DNA of 34,340 bases from an uncultured Alphaproteobacteria bacterium (lineage in GTDB: Bacteria > Pseudomonadota > Alphaproteobacteria > RF32 > CAG-239). The first letter of the stretch is position 1; every line of letters starts with the position of its first letter. Shown piece by piece: positions 9,132 through 16,563 of the stretch. Location of the stretch: the NCBI GenBank assembly GCA_944392265.1, contig CALXWC010000019.1:1-34340 (forward strand), read 5' to 3'. The position numbers and the translations under genes are program-made. The notes beneath the pieces were generated by a model. That model was not told the origin of the DNA. It worked only from the letters and a program-made list of their open reading frames with translations, and did not search any database.

Positions 9132-10262
9132 TTAATATTTAACGCCTAAACCGGTAATAAATGCATATCCTTTATTATTATCCGTACTGTTTCTTTCATC
9201 ACCTTTAGAGTTCAAATAAGCATTAATGACATAAAAGTTCAAATAATCATTAAGCTCAAAAATGTTAGATTGAATAATTAAGTCATCGCTGTTTCTGGTA
9301 TTTTCAGCTTCAGTATGCAAATAAGCCAAGTTGGTTTTATATCTGCCAAAGTCATATCCGACGCTGAAATCCCAAGCCTCGCCTTCACGGTAGTTATCAA
9401 AATAGGCAGGCAAATTAGCAATCGGTTTGGTAGAAATTGGATTTTTATCACCATCGATATAAGCTTTTTTATAAGATGCACCGATATTAAATTTATTATA
9501 TACCCAGCGTGTACCGAAAGCCCATTCTTTATCATCGCCATTAAACTGACCATAGGTCACAGAAGTATAAATATTGTTTTTCTCCCCCAAATTCCAAGTA
9601 TTTTTCATACCGGCGGTATAACCATCTTGAGGTCCGTCATAGTTAACATATCTGCTCACCATGCCTCGTCTGTTTGCATTATCAGGTGTATAGCTGAAAC
9701 CAAATACTGTATTATAAATTTGCGGCGTAAAATAATTAAATTTCAGAGCACGACCATCATCCATAATACTGGTTGATTTTGGAGTGGCAAAGCCCACACT
9801 TTTCAATCCATTTGACCAGTTGGCACTACTCAAGAAATAAGGAAGGTTACTATCCTGAATACCCAACCATGTGATTTCTTGAGCACCTTGGTGCAATTGG
9901 AAAGCAGCATTATAAGTATAACCGACGCTCAATTTACCAAGTTTTTTAGATTCACCTTGCAAATATGGATAAAAGCGCCAGTCTCCGTCATTATAATCTT
10001 TATCATGCTGACGATATACAAAAGTATAGTTGGCATAAGCCCCCACTGTTGAATCATCAGCAAAACGATACAATCCGGATACGGCACCATCAACACGCGT
10101 AACCATTCTGTTTGGCATATTGTTTAAGTTATCGTGTTTTTTGGTTTCCATAATACCATAATATTCACCGGCCAAACCAGATTGAGAAAATTCAAAACCT
10201 TGAGCAAAAGCAATTGATGGAAGCGCTGTGGAAATACTAAGCGCAAGCATAAATTTTTTCAT
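9132..10262 (-). CDS. Outer-membrane beta-barrel protein, porin-like
   Basis: A 376-aa protein when read from ATG 10262 (MKKFMLALSIS). GGGGAAG lies about 4 bases before this codon, so the longer frame from 10277 (MRGSF) is probably not used. A signal peptide ends near SIAFA-QG (about residue 20). The mature part consists of alternating short strands rich in Tyr, Gly, Asn and aromatic pairs (SVGYTYNAAF, FGFSYTPDN, YDFGRYKTNLAYLH), and the chain ends in GLGVKY with a terminal aromatic, the usual BamA recognition signal. A porin for small nutrients is the likely role, but the specificity cannot be read. The gene follows glmS by 73 bases with no terminator visible between them, so it may be partly co-transcribed. 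Confidence 0.8.
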   Translation of the reverse strand: MKKFMLALSISTALPSIAFAQGFEFSQSGLAGEYYGIMETKKHDNLNNMPNRMVTRVDGAVSGLYRFADDSTVGAYANYTFVYRQHDKDYNDGDWRFYPYLQGESKKLGKLSVGYTYNAAFQLHQGAQEITWLGIQDSNLPYFLSSANWSNGLKSVGFATPKSTSIMDDGRALKFNYFTPQIYNTVFGFSYTPDNANRRGMVSRYVNYDGPQDGYTAGMKNTWNLGEKNNIYTSVTYGQFNGDDKEWAFGTRWVYNKFNIGASYKKAYIDGDKNPISTKPIANLPAYFDNYREGEAWDFSVGYDFGRYKTNLAYLHTEAENTRNSDDLIIQSNIFELNDYLNFYVINAYLNSKGDERNSTDNNKGYAFITGLGVKY

Positions 10263-10299
10263 GAAACTTCCCCTCACTTGTTAAAGTTGATTAATAACT

Positions 10300-10322
10300 G
10301 CAGTATATAGTATGTATATTGC
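10300..10322. repeat. Imperfect palindrome upstream of the outer-membrane protein gene
   Basis: GCAGTATA and TATATTGC match as inverted arms at 7 of 8 positions around 7 bases. It lies about 40 bases before the start codon and could be an operator, but AT-rich DNA gives such matches by chance. Confidence 0.3.
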
Positions 10323-10335
10323 TAATTTATTAATT

Positions 10336-12162
10336 CTACTCAACCGTAACAGATTTTGCCAAGTTTCTCGGTTGATCAATCTCTCTGTTCAAAGCCTTTG
10401 CCGTATAATAAGCCAAGAGCTGAACCGGCACACACATCAACAAAGGAGAAAAACAAGAAAGTGTTTTAGGTGTTTTTATAAAAGCATCAAATATATTTGA
10501 TAACTTTTCTCCGCCAATCCCGATTAAAAATGCGTGACGCGCCTTTGCTTCTTCACAATTGGAAATCAATTTTGCATAAGTTTCATCTTGTTCTAACAAA
10601 GCAATCACCGGCATATTTTCATCCAATAAGGCAATCGGACCATGTTTTAACTCTCCGGCCGGATACGCATTGGCATTTATATAGCTGATTTCTTTCAACT
10701 TCAAAGCCCCCTCATAAGCTGTTGGCAGATTAAATGCTCTTGAAATAAAAATTGCGGACGGATAATTTTTAATTTGTTTTGCAATTTCTTCAATTTGAGA
10801 TTTATGGCTTAAAATTTCTTCAATTTGTTCCGGAATTTTTTCAAAACTCTCAAGTAAAGAAACAATCTCATCTTGTGAAAGCAAGTTTTGTTCTTGAGCC
10901 ACATATAAACCCACCCAATAAAATGTTATAAGCTGAGCCAAATAAGATTTTGTTGCGGCAACACTGATTTCCACACCGGCATCCAATCCAATAACCGATT
11001 GCGCATAACGTACGATTGTTGAATCAAGTCGATTCGTCACCACCAAAATCTGTGTATTCAAATTTTGAGCTTGTTTCAGAGCCGTAATGGTATCAGCTGT
11101 TTCTCCTGATTGAGATATACCGATAACCAAAGAATTTTCATTTAACAAATTTTTCTGATAAATAAATTCGCTGGCGGCTTCTACCCTAACCGGAATATTG
11201 AGCCAATTTTCCCAAACTTTTTGGGCAACCATAGCCGCGTGCAAAGATGTTCCGCAAGCCACAAAAGTAATATCCTTAACCTTTTTCCAATCTATGTTAA
11301 GCTTATCTTCATTTAAGATGATTTTATTGTTTTGAACATGCTTTTGCAAAATTTTGCGAATAATAATCGGCTGTTCTGCAATCTCTTTGAGCATAAAATG
11401 TTCATAACCTTGCTTATCAATCAAATCAGCCTTCATGTTGATTTCTTCAGATTTTTTCAAAACAATGTTTCCAAAAATATCTTTTACGATAACACTGTCT
11501 TTTTTTACCACGGCCATTTCATTATCATCAAGATAAATCACCTTTTTAACCTTACCGAGCAAAGCCGTAATATCGCTGGCAATATAATTTTCATTTTGAT
11601 TGCAGCCGATAATCAATGGAGCATTTTTTCTAACCGCAATCATTTTATCTTGCTCATTATGATGCATAATACAAAAAGCAAAAGCCCCTTTCAAACAAGC
11701 CAAACCGCTTCTAACAGCCGCCTCCAAAGAACCAAATTTTTTATATTCTTCGGCAAATAAATGAACAGCCACTTCCGTATCTGTCTGCGAATAAAAATGA
11801 ACACCTTGCTGCTCTAGTTTTTCTCGCAGTTCTTTATAGTTTTCAATAATTCCGTTATGAACCAAAACCAAATTTCCATCATTTGAAATATGCGGATGAG
11901 CGTTTTCAACCGTGGGAGCACCGTGAGTTGCCCATCTGATATGCCCTATTCCGATATGAGACGGATTTTGTGAAATATTATTTTGCAGCAAAACAGCTTT
12001 CAAATTTGCCAATTTTCCCTGAGCTTTGAAGACCTCGATTTTTTGATTATCATTCAGTGCAATACCGGCAGAATCATATCCTCTGTATTCCAAGTTTTTC
12101 AAACCGTCCATAAGTTTGTCTGCCACTGCATTATTACCGATATATCCAACAATTCCGCACAT
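10336..12162 (-). CDS. glmS: Glutamine--fructose-6-phosphate aminotransferase (isomerising)
   Basis: A 608-aa GlmS, the usual length. It makes glucosamine-6-phosphate from fructose-6-phosphate and glutamine, the entry step to UDP-GlcNAc for peptidoglycan and lipopolysaccharide. It begins MCGIVGYIG with the catalytic Cys next to Met1. The glutaminase domain (about 2-215) includes RWATHG and HNGIIENY. Two SIS isomerase domains follow (about 285-590) with CGTSLHAA, SQSGETADT and ELKHGPIAL. The end DQPRNLAKSVTVE contains Lys603, the residue that forms the Schiff base with the sugar in E. coli GlmS. It is translationally coupled to the acyltransferase upstream: GGAG lies inside that gene's last codons and only 2 bases separate stop and start. 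No glmS ribozyme is seen, as expected outside Gram-positives. Confidence 0.97.
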   Translation of the reverse strand: MCGIVGYIGNNAVADKLMDGLKNLEYRGYDSAGIALNDNQKIEVFKAQGKLANLKAVLLQNNISQNPSHIGIGHIRWATHGAPTVENAHPHISNDGNLVLVHNGIIENYKELREKLEQQGVHFYSQTDTEVAVHLFAEEYKKFGSLEAAVRSGLACLKGAFAFCIMHHNEQDKMIAVRKNAPLIIGCNQNENYIASDITALLGKVKKVIYLDDNEMAVVKKDSVIVKDIFGNIVLKKSEEINMKADLIDKQGYEHFMLKEIAEQPIIIRKILQKHVQNNKIILNEDKLNIDWKKVKDITFVACGTSLHAAMVAQKVWENWLNIPVRVEAASEFIYQKNLLNENSLVIGISQSGETADTITALKQAQNLNTQILVVTNRLDSTIVRYAQSVIGLDAGVEISVAATKSYLAQLITFYWVGLYVAQEQNLLSQDEIVSLLESFEKIPEQIEEILSHKSQIEEIAKQIKNYPSAIFISRAFNLPTAYEGALKLKEISYINANAYPAGELKHGPIALLDENMPVIALLEQDETYAKLISNCEEAKARHAFLIGIGGEKLSNIFDAFIKTPKTLSCFSPLLMCVPVQLLAYYTAKALNREIDQPRNLAKSVTVE

Positions 12163-12164
12163 AA

Positions 12165-12692
12165 CTATTCTCCTTTTATATATCCGATTTTTTTCAACGT
12201 ATTAATTACATTTTCTTTATTTCTTTTCTTAATCGGACGAATAGGTCTGCCGGCATATACCGTCCATGGCTCAAATTTATAATTTGAAGGCACAAAGCTC
12301 AAAGCCCCGATACAAACCCCTTCGGGAATATCATTATTTGGCATAATCACAGAGTTTGTACCCACACCGGTATATTTTCCCAAAGTAACATTACCCTGAA
12401 TTTCTTTAACCTCCGGCACAGAATGGGTAACCAACTCATTAACATAATCATTACTGCTGAGCCAAACTTTAACACCGGCGGCCAAGCTTGAACACTCGCC
12501 CATTGTGAACTGAAATTTTCCGTCTCCGCCGGCAATATATGTTCCGGGAGCAATCTCACAATCAGAGCCAATTTTGCAAGCAGAAGAAATACGACAAAAA
12601 TCAGCGATTCGGACATTATCTCCGACTTCAATCAAATCCGGCTTTTTCAAAATAACATAATCACCTAAAACAAAATTTTTTCCGTGTTTCAT
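12165..12692 (-). CDS. Left-handed beta-helix (hexapeptide repeat) acyltransferase
   Basis: A 175-aa protein made of hexapeptide repeats that form a left-handed beta-helix: VILKKPDLIEVGDNVRIADFC, then CKIGSDCEIAPGTYIAGG, and GNVTLGKYTGVGTNSVIMPNN with IPEGVCIGALSFVP. The ending EPWTVYAGRPIRPIKKR is typical of sugar O- or N-acetyltransferases of the WbbJ/xenobiotic acetyltransferase group. The family transfers acetyl from acetyl-CoA. The THSVPEV segment near residue 88 holds a candidate catalytic His. The acceptor is unknown; because it is coupled to glmS, an amino-sugar or surface polysaccharide step is a reasonable inference. The start ATG 12692 has GGAG 8 bases upstream. Confidence 0.82.
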   Translation of the reverse strand: MKHGKNFVLGDYVILKKPDLIEVGDNVRIADFCRISSACKIGSDCEIAPGTYIAGGDGKFQFTMGECSSLAAGVKVWLSSNDYVNELVTHSVPEVKEIQGNVTLGKYTGVGTNSVIMPNNDIPEGVCIGALSFVPSNYKFEPWTVYAGRPIRPIKKRNKENVINTLKKIGYIKGE

Positions 12693-12880
12693 GGCTTTTC
12701 TCCCAAAAAATATGAATAAGGAATAATTTTATCGTTATCGACATTAGAGAGAAAATCAAACAACAAAAAATTTCATTTTATTACGTCAATTGAAAAAAAA
12801 TGTAACAATTTGTAATTTTTGATTAATATTTTTTTAAGAATAAACAATAGGTTAAAAGAAAGCATAAAAAATTATTTTTC

Positions 12881-12897
12881 CTTAAGCGTTCCTTAAG
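12881..12897 (+). promoter_or_regulatory. QseB/PmrA-type response-regulator box (CTTAAG-N5-CTTAAG)
   Basis: Two perfect CTTAAG half-sites are separated by 5 bases (CGTTC), inside a larger 11-bp-period direct repeat TTCCTTAAG-CG-TTCCTTAAG (12878-12897). This is the known PmrA/BasR half-site arrangement, which the related regulator QseB also uses. It lies about 128 bases before ygiW and would overlap the -35 of a promoter whose -10 is TAAACT. Confidence 0.8.
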
Positions 12898-12912
12898 TTT
12901 GCTTTGTTGAAC

Positions 12913-12918
12913 TAAACT
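12913..12918 (+). promoter_or_regulatory. Probable -10 of the ygiW-qseBC promoter
   Basis: TAAACT begins 15 bases after the second CTTAAG half-site. There is no good -35 hexamer at the right distance; the regulator box takes its place, as in activator-dependent PmrA/QseB promoters. Transcription would start near 12925. Confidence 0.45.
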
Positions 12919-13024
12919 CATCAGTTAATAACACTTCCTTTATAAAGCTGATAAACCTTTAAAAAAAGAAATACAAAATTAAATAAAAGTAGGATATAAC
13001 TATTTTTAAGACAGGAGAAAAGAT

Positions 13025-13393
13025 ATGAAAAAAATGTTAGCTAAAACCGCTTTTGCCGCAACTCTTGCTTTGTCAACAGCTGCTTTTGCAAACTTCAATA
13101 TGGGTGGTGGTTTCACAGGCCCAACAGCCAACCAAACCAAAGTAACCGCTGCAGAAGCTGCAAAACTTTCTGATGATACAAATGTTATCTTAACCGGAAA
13201 AATTGAACAAAAATTAGGCGATGAAAAATATATGTTCAAAGATGCAAGCGGCACCATCATTGTAGAGATTGATGATGAAGATTGGAAAGGTGTAACCGTT
13301 GGCCCGCAAGACACCGTTGAAATCTACGGCGAAGTTGACACCGACATGTTTGAACCAAGCAAAATTGATGTAGAATCAATTATCAAAAAATAA
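13025..13393 (+). CDS. ygiW: YgiW/YdeI-family periplasmic OB-fold stress protein
   Basis: A 122-aa exported protein with a signal peptide (MKKMLAKTAFAATLALSTAAFA, cleavage before NFN). A short GGGFTGP segment follows and then a bacterial OB-fold (BOF) domain at about 40-122. Key family features are DDTNVILTGKIEQ, the FKDASGTI strand, WKGVTVGPQDTVEIYGEVD and the terminal IDVESI strand. In E. coli, Salmonella and Aggregatibacter, ygiW (visP in Salmonella) lies directly upstream of qseBC, as here. The family is linked to stress tolerance, ligand binding in the periplasm and modulation of QseC. A gap of 19 bases separates it from qseB. The start has AGGAG about 8 bases upstream. Confidence 0.93.
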   Translation: MKKMLAKTAFAATLALSTAAFANFNMGGGFTGPTANQTKVTAAEAAKLSDDTNVILTGKIEQKLGDEKYMFKDASGTIIVEIDDEDWKGVTVGPQDTVEIYGEVDTDMFEPSKIDVESIIKK

Positions 13394-13412
13394 AAAAATA
13401 GGCTGATAGAGA

Positions 13413-14072
13413 ATGCGCATTCTTTTAATAGAAGATGATAACTTAATCGGAGACGGATTAAACTTAGGCTTAAACAAATTGGGCTTCAATGTAGATTGGT
13501 TCCAAAACGGAGCAGACGGCAAAGAAGCCCTCTATCAAGCCCCTTATGACGCCGTTGTCTTAGATTTAGGTTTGCCGGAAATTGATGGCTTAAGTATATT
13601 AAAAGAATGGCGCTCTCGCGGTCAAAAAGAACCTGTATTGATATTAACGGCGCAAGGAGACGTTGACCACCGAATAATCGGTTTAGACAGCGGAGCAGAT
13701 GATTATTTGGCCAAACCCTTTGCTTTAGCAGAGGTTGTTGCCAGATTAAAAGCACTCATCCGCCGCCGCACAGATACCCTGACGCCAACCATAAAATATC
13801 AAAATATTATTTTTAATCCCTCTACCAAAAAAGTAGAGTTAGACGGGAAAGAAATTATTTTATCTCCCAAAGAGCTAAACTTACTAGAGCTATTTTTAAA
13901 CAACAAAAACAAAGTACTATCTAAAGAATTAATTGAAAACAAGCTATATTCTTGGGATGATGATGTCAGCAGCAACGCGGTAGAAGTGCATATTCATCAT
14001 TTAAGAAAAAAACTGGGTAAAAACCTTATTAAGACCATAAACAAAATTGGCTATATGTTAGGTGAACAATGA
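13413..14072 (+). CDS. qseB: OmpR-family response regulator, QseB-like
   Basis: A 219-aa two-domain regulator. The receiver domain (1-115) has acidic residues D8 and D9, phospho-acceptor D51 (YDAVVLDLGLP), T79 (LILTAQG) and K101 (DDYLAKPFAL). A winged-helix DNA-binding domain (about 125-217) ends in VEVHIHHLRKKLGKNLIKTINKIGYML. The N-terminal MRILLIEDDNLIGDGLNLGL and the VDWFQNG / EALYQAPYDAV segments match QseB better than PmrA, PhoP or CpxR. It overlaps qseC by ATGA, so the two are translationally coupled. A perfect QseB/PmrA-type site lies ahead of the operon, so positive autoregulation is likely. The ribosome site is weak (GAGA 2-3 bases before ATG), which suggests coupling to ygiW. Confidence 0.93.
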   Translation: MRILLIEDDNLIGDGLNLGLNKLGFNVDWFQNGADGKEALYQAPYDAVVLDLGLPEIDGLSILKEWRSRGQKEPVLILTAQGDVDHRIIGLDSGADDYLAKPFALAEVVARLKALIRRRTDTLTPTIKYQNIIFNPSTKKVELDGKEIILSPKELNLLELFLNNKNKVLSKELIENKLYSWDDDVSSNAVEVHIHHLRKKLGKNLIKTINKIGYMLGEQ

Positions 14073-15424
14073 AAAAACTAAGCCTTCAATTAAGACTTAT
14101 TTTCTTTTTTATAATCATCTCGGGATCAATATTTTTGCTCACGGGTGCTTTTTCGTGGTATGAAGGCAAAGAAAAAATAGATGAATTTTTTGATACCTAC
14201 CAAGTTGTTATGGCTAGAAAATTAGCCTCTTTGGATTGGAACAATCTTAATCCGGAAAATCAACAAAAAATCAATTACCTCATCGAAAATATTGATGATG
14301 ACGGAGAAGAAGATGATGACGCTCTGGGCTTTGCCGTATTCAGTCGCCAAGGCGAGCGTATATTCAGTGACAATAATGAAGGTGAATATTTCCGTTTCAA
14401 CAACTACACATCCGGATTTGAAAATCAAAAAATCGGTAAAAAAAATGAACCATGGCGAATTTTTTGGATAGAAAGCATTGATAAAAATTATATCATCGCC
14501 ATCGGACAAGAACTAGACTTTAGAGATGATGCCGCTTTTGATTTGGTCGAAGAAACCATTTTGCCATGGCTTATCGGCTTATCCATCCTTCTTTTGGTAT
14601 ATATTTGGATGATTAGTCGAGAATTCAGACCCTTAAAAAAATTAGCTCATGAACTGCGCCATCGCTCAGCTCAAGATTTATCTCCGATAGAAAACAACAA
14701 TATGCCAGAAGAGATAAAACCCCTAACCAATGCCTTAAATAATTTATTTATAAAAATTCAAGAAACCTTCAACCGAGAAAGAAGCTTTATTGCAGATTCC
14801 GCTCATGAATTGCGCAGCCCGCTAACAGCCTTAAAAGTTCAGGCCGAAATTGTAGAGCTTGCCGCAGATGATGAAGAAATGCGCAAAAACGCATTAGACA
14901 AACTAAATCAGGGCATCAACCGCGCCTCCAGATTAATTGAACAGCTTTTAGAGCTTACCAGATTAGAAGCCTACAAAGACAAATCTCAGCAAGAAAAACA
15001 AGAGCTCAACTGGCAAGAAATCATCACTCAAGTAATTGCCGAACAACAAAAGAGCATACAAGAAAAAAATATTACGGTTGAAACCGACATAAAACACTCT
15101 TTTGGTGTGAACCAAGGCTTTCCGCTTTTGTGTTCTCTGATGATTAGAAACCTAGTGGACAATGCCGTCAAATACAGCCCTGAAAAAGCTTTGGTAAGAA
15201 TCAAAATGCAAAAAGATTCAATCCAAATTTATAACTCGGGCGTAAAGGTTGAAGAAAAATTCATACCAAGATTAAAAGAACGCTTTTTCAGACCATCCGG
15301 TCAATCTCAAGCCGGAAGCGGTCTTGGATTATCCATTGTAAACCGCATTGCCCGATTACATCAATGTGAAGTTAATTTAGAAAACGTGGATGACGGATTT
15401 TTAGTTTCAATTAAGCACAAATAA
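14069..15424 (+). CDS. qseC: Sensor histidine kinase, QseC-like
   Basis: A 451-aa inner-membrane sensor kinase. TM1 (about 9-30) and TM2 (about 164-183) enclose a periplasmic sensor of about 130 residues, including FDTYQVVMARKLASLDW typical of QseC and a strongly acidic run at 76-84 (DDDGEEDDD). A HAMP-like linker follows. The HisKA helix has H246 in SAHELRSPLTALK, and the ATPase has an N box (NLVDNAVKYSP, from N361) and G box (GSGLGLSIV, from 416). The kinase phosphorylates the co-encoded QseB. The acidic run resembles metal- or cationic-peptide-sensing patches of PhoQ/PmrB; the actual ligand is unknown. No terminator is visible before the next gene, 81 bases on. Confidence 0.93.
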   Translation: MKKLSLQLRLIFFFIIISGSIFLLTGAFSWYEGKEKIDEFFDTYQVVMARKLASLDWNNLNPENQQKINYLIENIDDDGEEDDDALGFAVFSRQGERIFSDNNEGEYFRFNNYTSGFENQKIGKKNEPWRIFWIESIDKNYIIAIGQELDFRDDAAFDLVEETILPWLIGLSILLLVYIWMISREFRPLKKLAHELRHRSAQDLSPIENNNMPEEIKPLTNALNNLFIKIQETFNRERSFIADSAHELRSPLTALKVQAEIVELAADDEEMRKNALDKLNQGINRASRLIEQLLELTRLEAYKDKSQQEKQELNWQEIITQVIAEQQKSIQEKNITVETDIKHSFGVNQGFPLLCSLMIRNLVDNAVKYSPEKALVRIKMQKDSIQIYNSGVKVEEKFIPRLKERFFRPSGQSQAGSGLGLSIVNRIARLHQCEVNLENVDDGFLVSIKHK

Positions 15425-15464
15425 ATAAAAAACTTTTATTCATATTTACAAATAAAATTCAAGT

Positions 15465-15477
15465 GTATAGACTATAC
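15465..15477. repeat. Short palindrome upstream of the 335-aa membrane protein gene
   Basis: GTATAG-A-CTATAC is a perfect 6-1-6 inverted repeat about 30 bases before the start codon. It overlaps the likely -10 area (TATACT at 15473-15478; TTTACA at 15445-15450 as a poorly spaced -35). It may be an operator, but it is short. Confidence 0.3.
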
Positions 15478-15505
15478 TCAGTGTAAATAAATATAGGAAA
15501 AGATT

Positions 15506-16513
15506 ATGGGAAAAATTTTTAATTATATTTTAAAAGGGAAAGGTATCGGCTTAAAATATATTTTCTATGTTGCAACAATCATTTCTTTAATTTTTGCATT
15601 ATACATTCGTATTGCCGGCGCAGACCTTGTTCCTTATGCCAATGACATCATCAATCAAATGTTACCGCTTAAGGTAGAAAACGGTGTTGTTGTTAATCCG
15701 CAAAACACTATAAAAGTTGCCCAATTAAGAGAGGGAGATGTTTCAATTCCGCTTCCTTTGGTACTCAATACAAATATTGAAGATATTAATCCGGCAGAGG
15801 TTCCAGAAGGTATTTATATTACCAAGACCAAGATTTATGCCATTAACGACCAAGAAATCAGAATTTATCCGTTTAGTGAAGATTTTGAAGCTCTTCCTCA
15901 AGATTATTCTGAAGGTATAAAATCTGGTTTAACATGGGTTGCCGTATTTGCTTTTGTTGCGGGCGCAATTCTTATATCTGTTCTTTACTTTATTGCCGTA
16001 CTTTTATATTCGGTTGCAGCCCTCTTGCTTGGCGTAATGTTTGGCAAAAAATATGAATTTGATGCCAGAATGCGTTTAAGTTCTGTTTGCTTCTTAACGG
16101 TATATGTGGCGTTGTTCTGCCTTAACTTAGCGGGAGCCGCAATCACCGTTGGCGGTTGGACATCTTTTATTGTAATCATTTTATTGCAATCTGCCATTAT
16201 TTATAAATTGCCGGCAGCAAACAATGAAGAAATTGCCTTAGAAGTTAAATCTGAAGACAAACAAGAGGTAAAAGCCAAAGAAGTTAAACAAGAAGAAGCA
16301 AAGCCTCAAAAAGAAGTTGTTGCAGTAAAAACAGAAGCTAAAGCACAAGCTTCTAAAGCTGTAAAAAAAGAAACTAAAAAAGCCGCAGACAAACCTAAAA
16401 AAGAAGTTGCTAAAAAAGAGGCTCCTAAAAAAGAGGCAGCCAAAGCTCCCAAAAAAGCTGAAGCAAAAAACAATAAGTCTAAGGCAAAACCAAAGAAAAC
16501 AACCAAAGAATAA
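15506..16513 (+). CDS. Polytopic membrane protein with Lys/Ala-rich cytoplasmic tail
   Basis: A 335-aa protein. TM1 is at about 18-38. A soluble loop of about 100 residues (40-135) follows, then three to four membrane segments (about 137-162, 158-178, 190-212 and 214-233), and a 100-residue tail (236-335) made almost only of Lys, Ala, Glu, Pro and Gln. The tail repeats KKEAPKKEAAKAPKKAEAK-like units, resembling histone H1 or mycobacterial HU tails. The membrane part recalls the layout of DUF1189 proteins (one TM, a large loop, then a TM cluster), but I am not certain of the family. It follows qseC without an evident terminator, so it may be partly co-transcribed. The positive tail could hold DNA, RNA or acidic lipid near the inner membrane. 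Confidence 0.75.
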   Translation: MGKIFNYILKGKGIGLKYIFYVATIISLIFALYIRIAGADLVPYANDIINQMLPLKVENGVVVNPQNTIKVAQLREGDVSIPLPLVLNTNIEDINPAEVPEGIYITKTKIYAINDQEIRIYPFSEDFEALPQDYSEGIKSGLTWVAVFAFVAGAILISVLYFIAVLLYSVAALLLGVMFGKKYEFDARMRLSSVCFLTVYVALFCLNLAGAAITVGGWTSFIVIILLQSAIIYKLPAANNEEIALEVKSEDKQEVKAKEVKQEEAKPQKEVVAVKTEAKAQASKAVKKETKKAADKPKKEVAKKEAPKKEAAKAPKKAEAKNNKSKAKPKKTTKE

Positions 16514-16520
16514 GGCAACA

Positions 16521-16553
16521 AAAAAGGCTTGAAGAAATTCAAGCCTTTTTTAT
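16521..16553. terminator. Bidirectional intrinsic terminator between convergent genes
   Basis: AAAAAGGCTTGAA pairs perfectly with TTCAAGCCTTTTT (13 bp) around a GAAA tetraloop. It lies between the stop of the membrane protein (16513) and that of the lipoprotein gene (16564), with T-rich sequence on both strands. Confidence 0.9.
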
Positions 16554-16563
16554 TCTTTATTTT

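Larger units (their letters stand above)
12693..13024. other. 332-base intergenic region with divergent regulatory DNA
   Basis: No ORF or RNA gene is convincing here. The left part must hold the promoter of the acyltransferase-glmS pair; I see a TTGACG-like -35 near 12783 on the minus strand but no good -10. The right part holds the QseB/PmrA-type box at 12881-12897, a probable -10 at 12913-12918 and a leader of about 100 bases before ygiW. The region is very AT-rich. Confidence 0.6.

Noticed and set aside
9315-9776. A 153-aa plus-strand frame opposite the outer-membrane protein gene
   Set aside because: The minus-strand gene has a signal peptide, barrel strands and a terminal aromatic; the opposite frame has none of these and no ribosome site.
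11332-11760. A 142-aa plus-strand frame inside glmS
   Set aside because: It is antisense to a fully conserved GlmS; its Phe/Ile/Asn-rich text is typical of a shadow frame.
12163-12200. Possible glmS ribozyme or other control RNA upstream of glmS
   Set aside because: The gap to the upstream gene is only 2 bases and the glmS ribozyme is a Gram-positive feature; nothing in the sequence resembles it.
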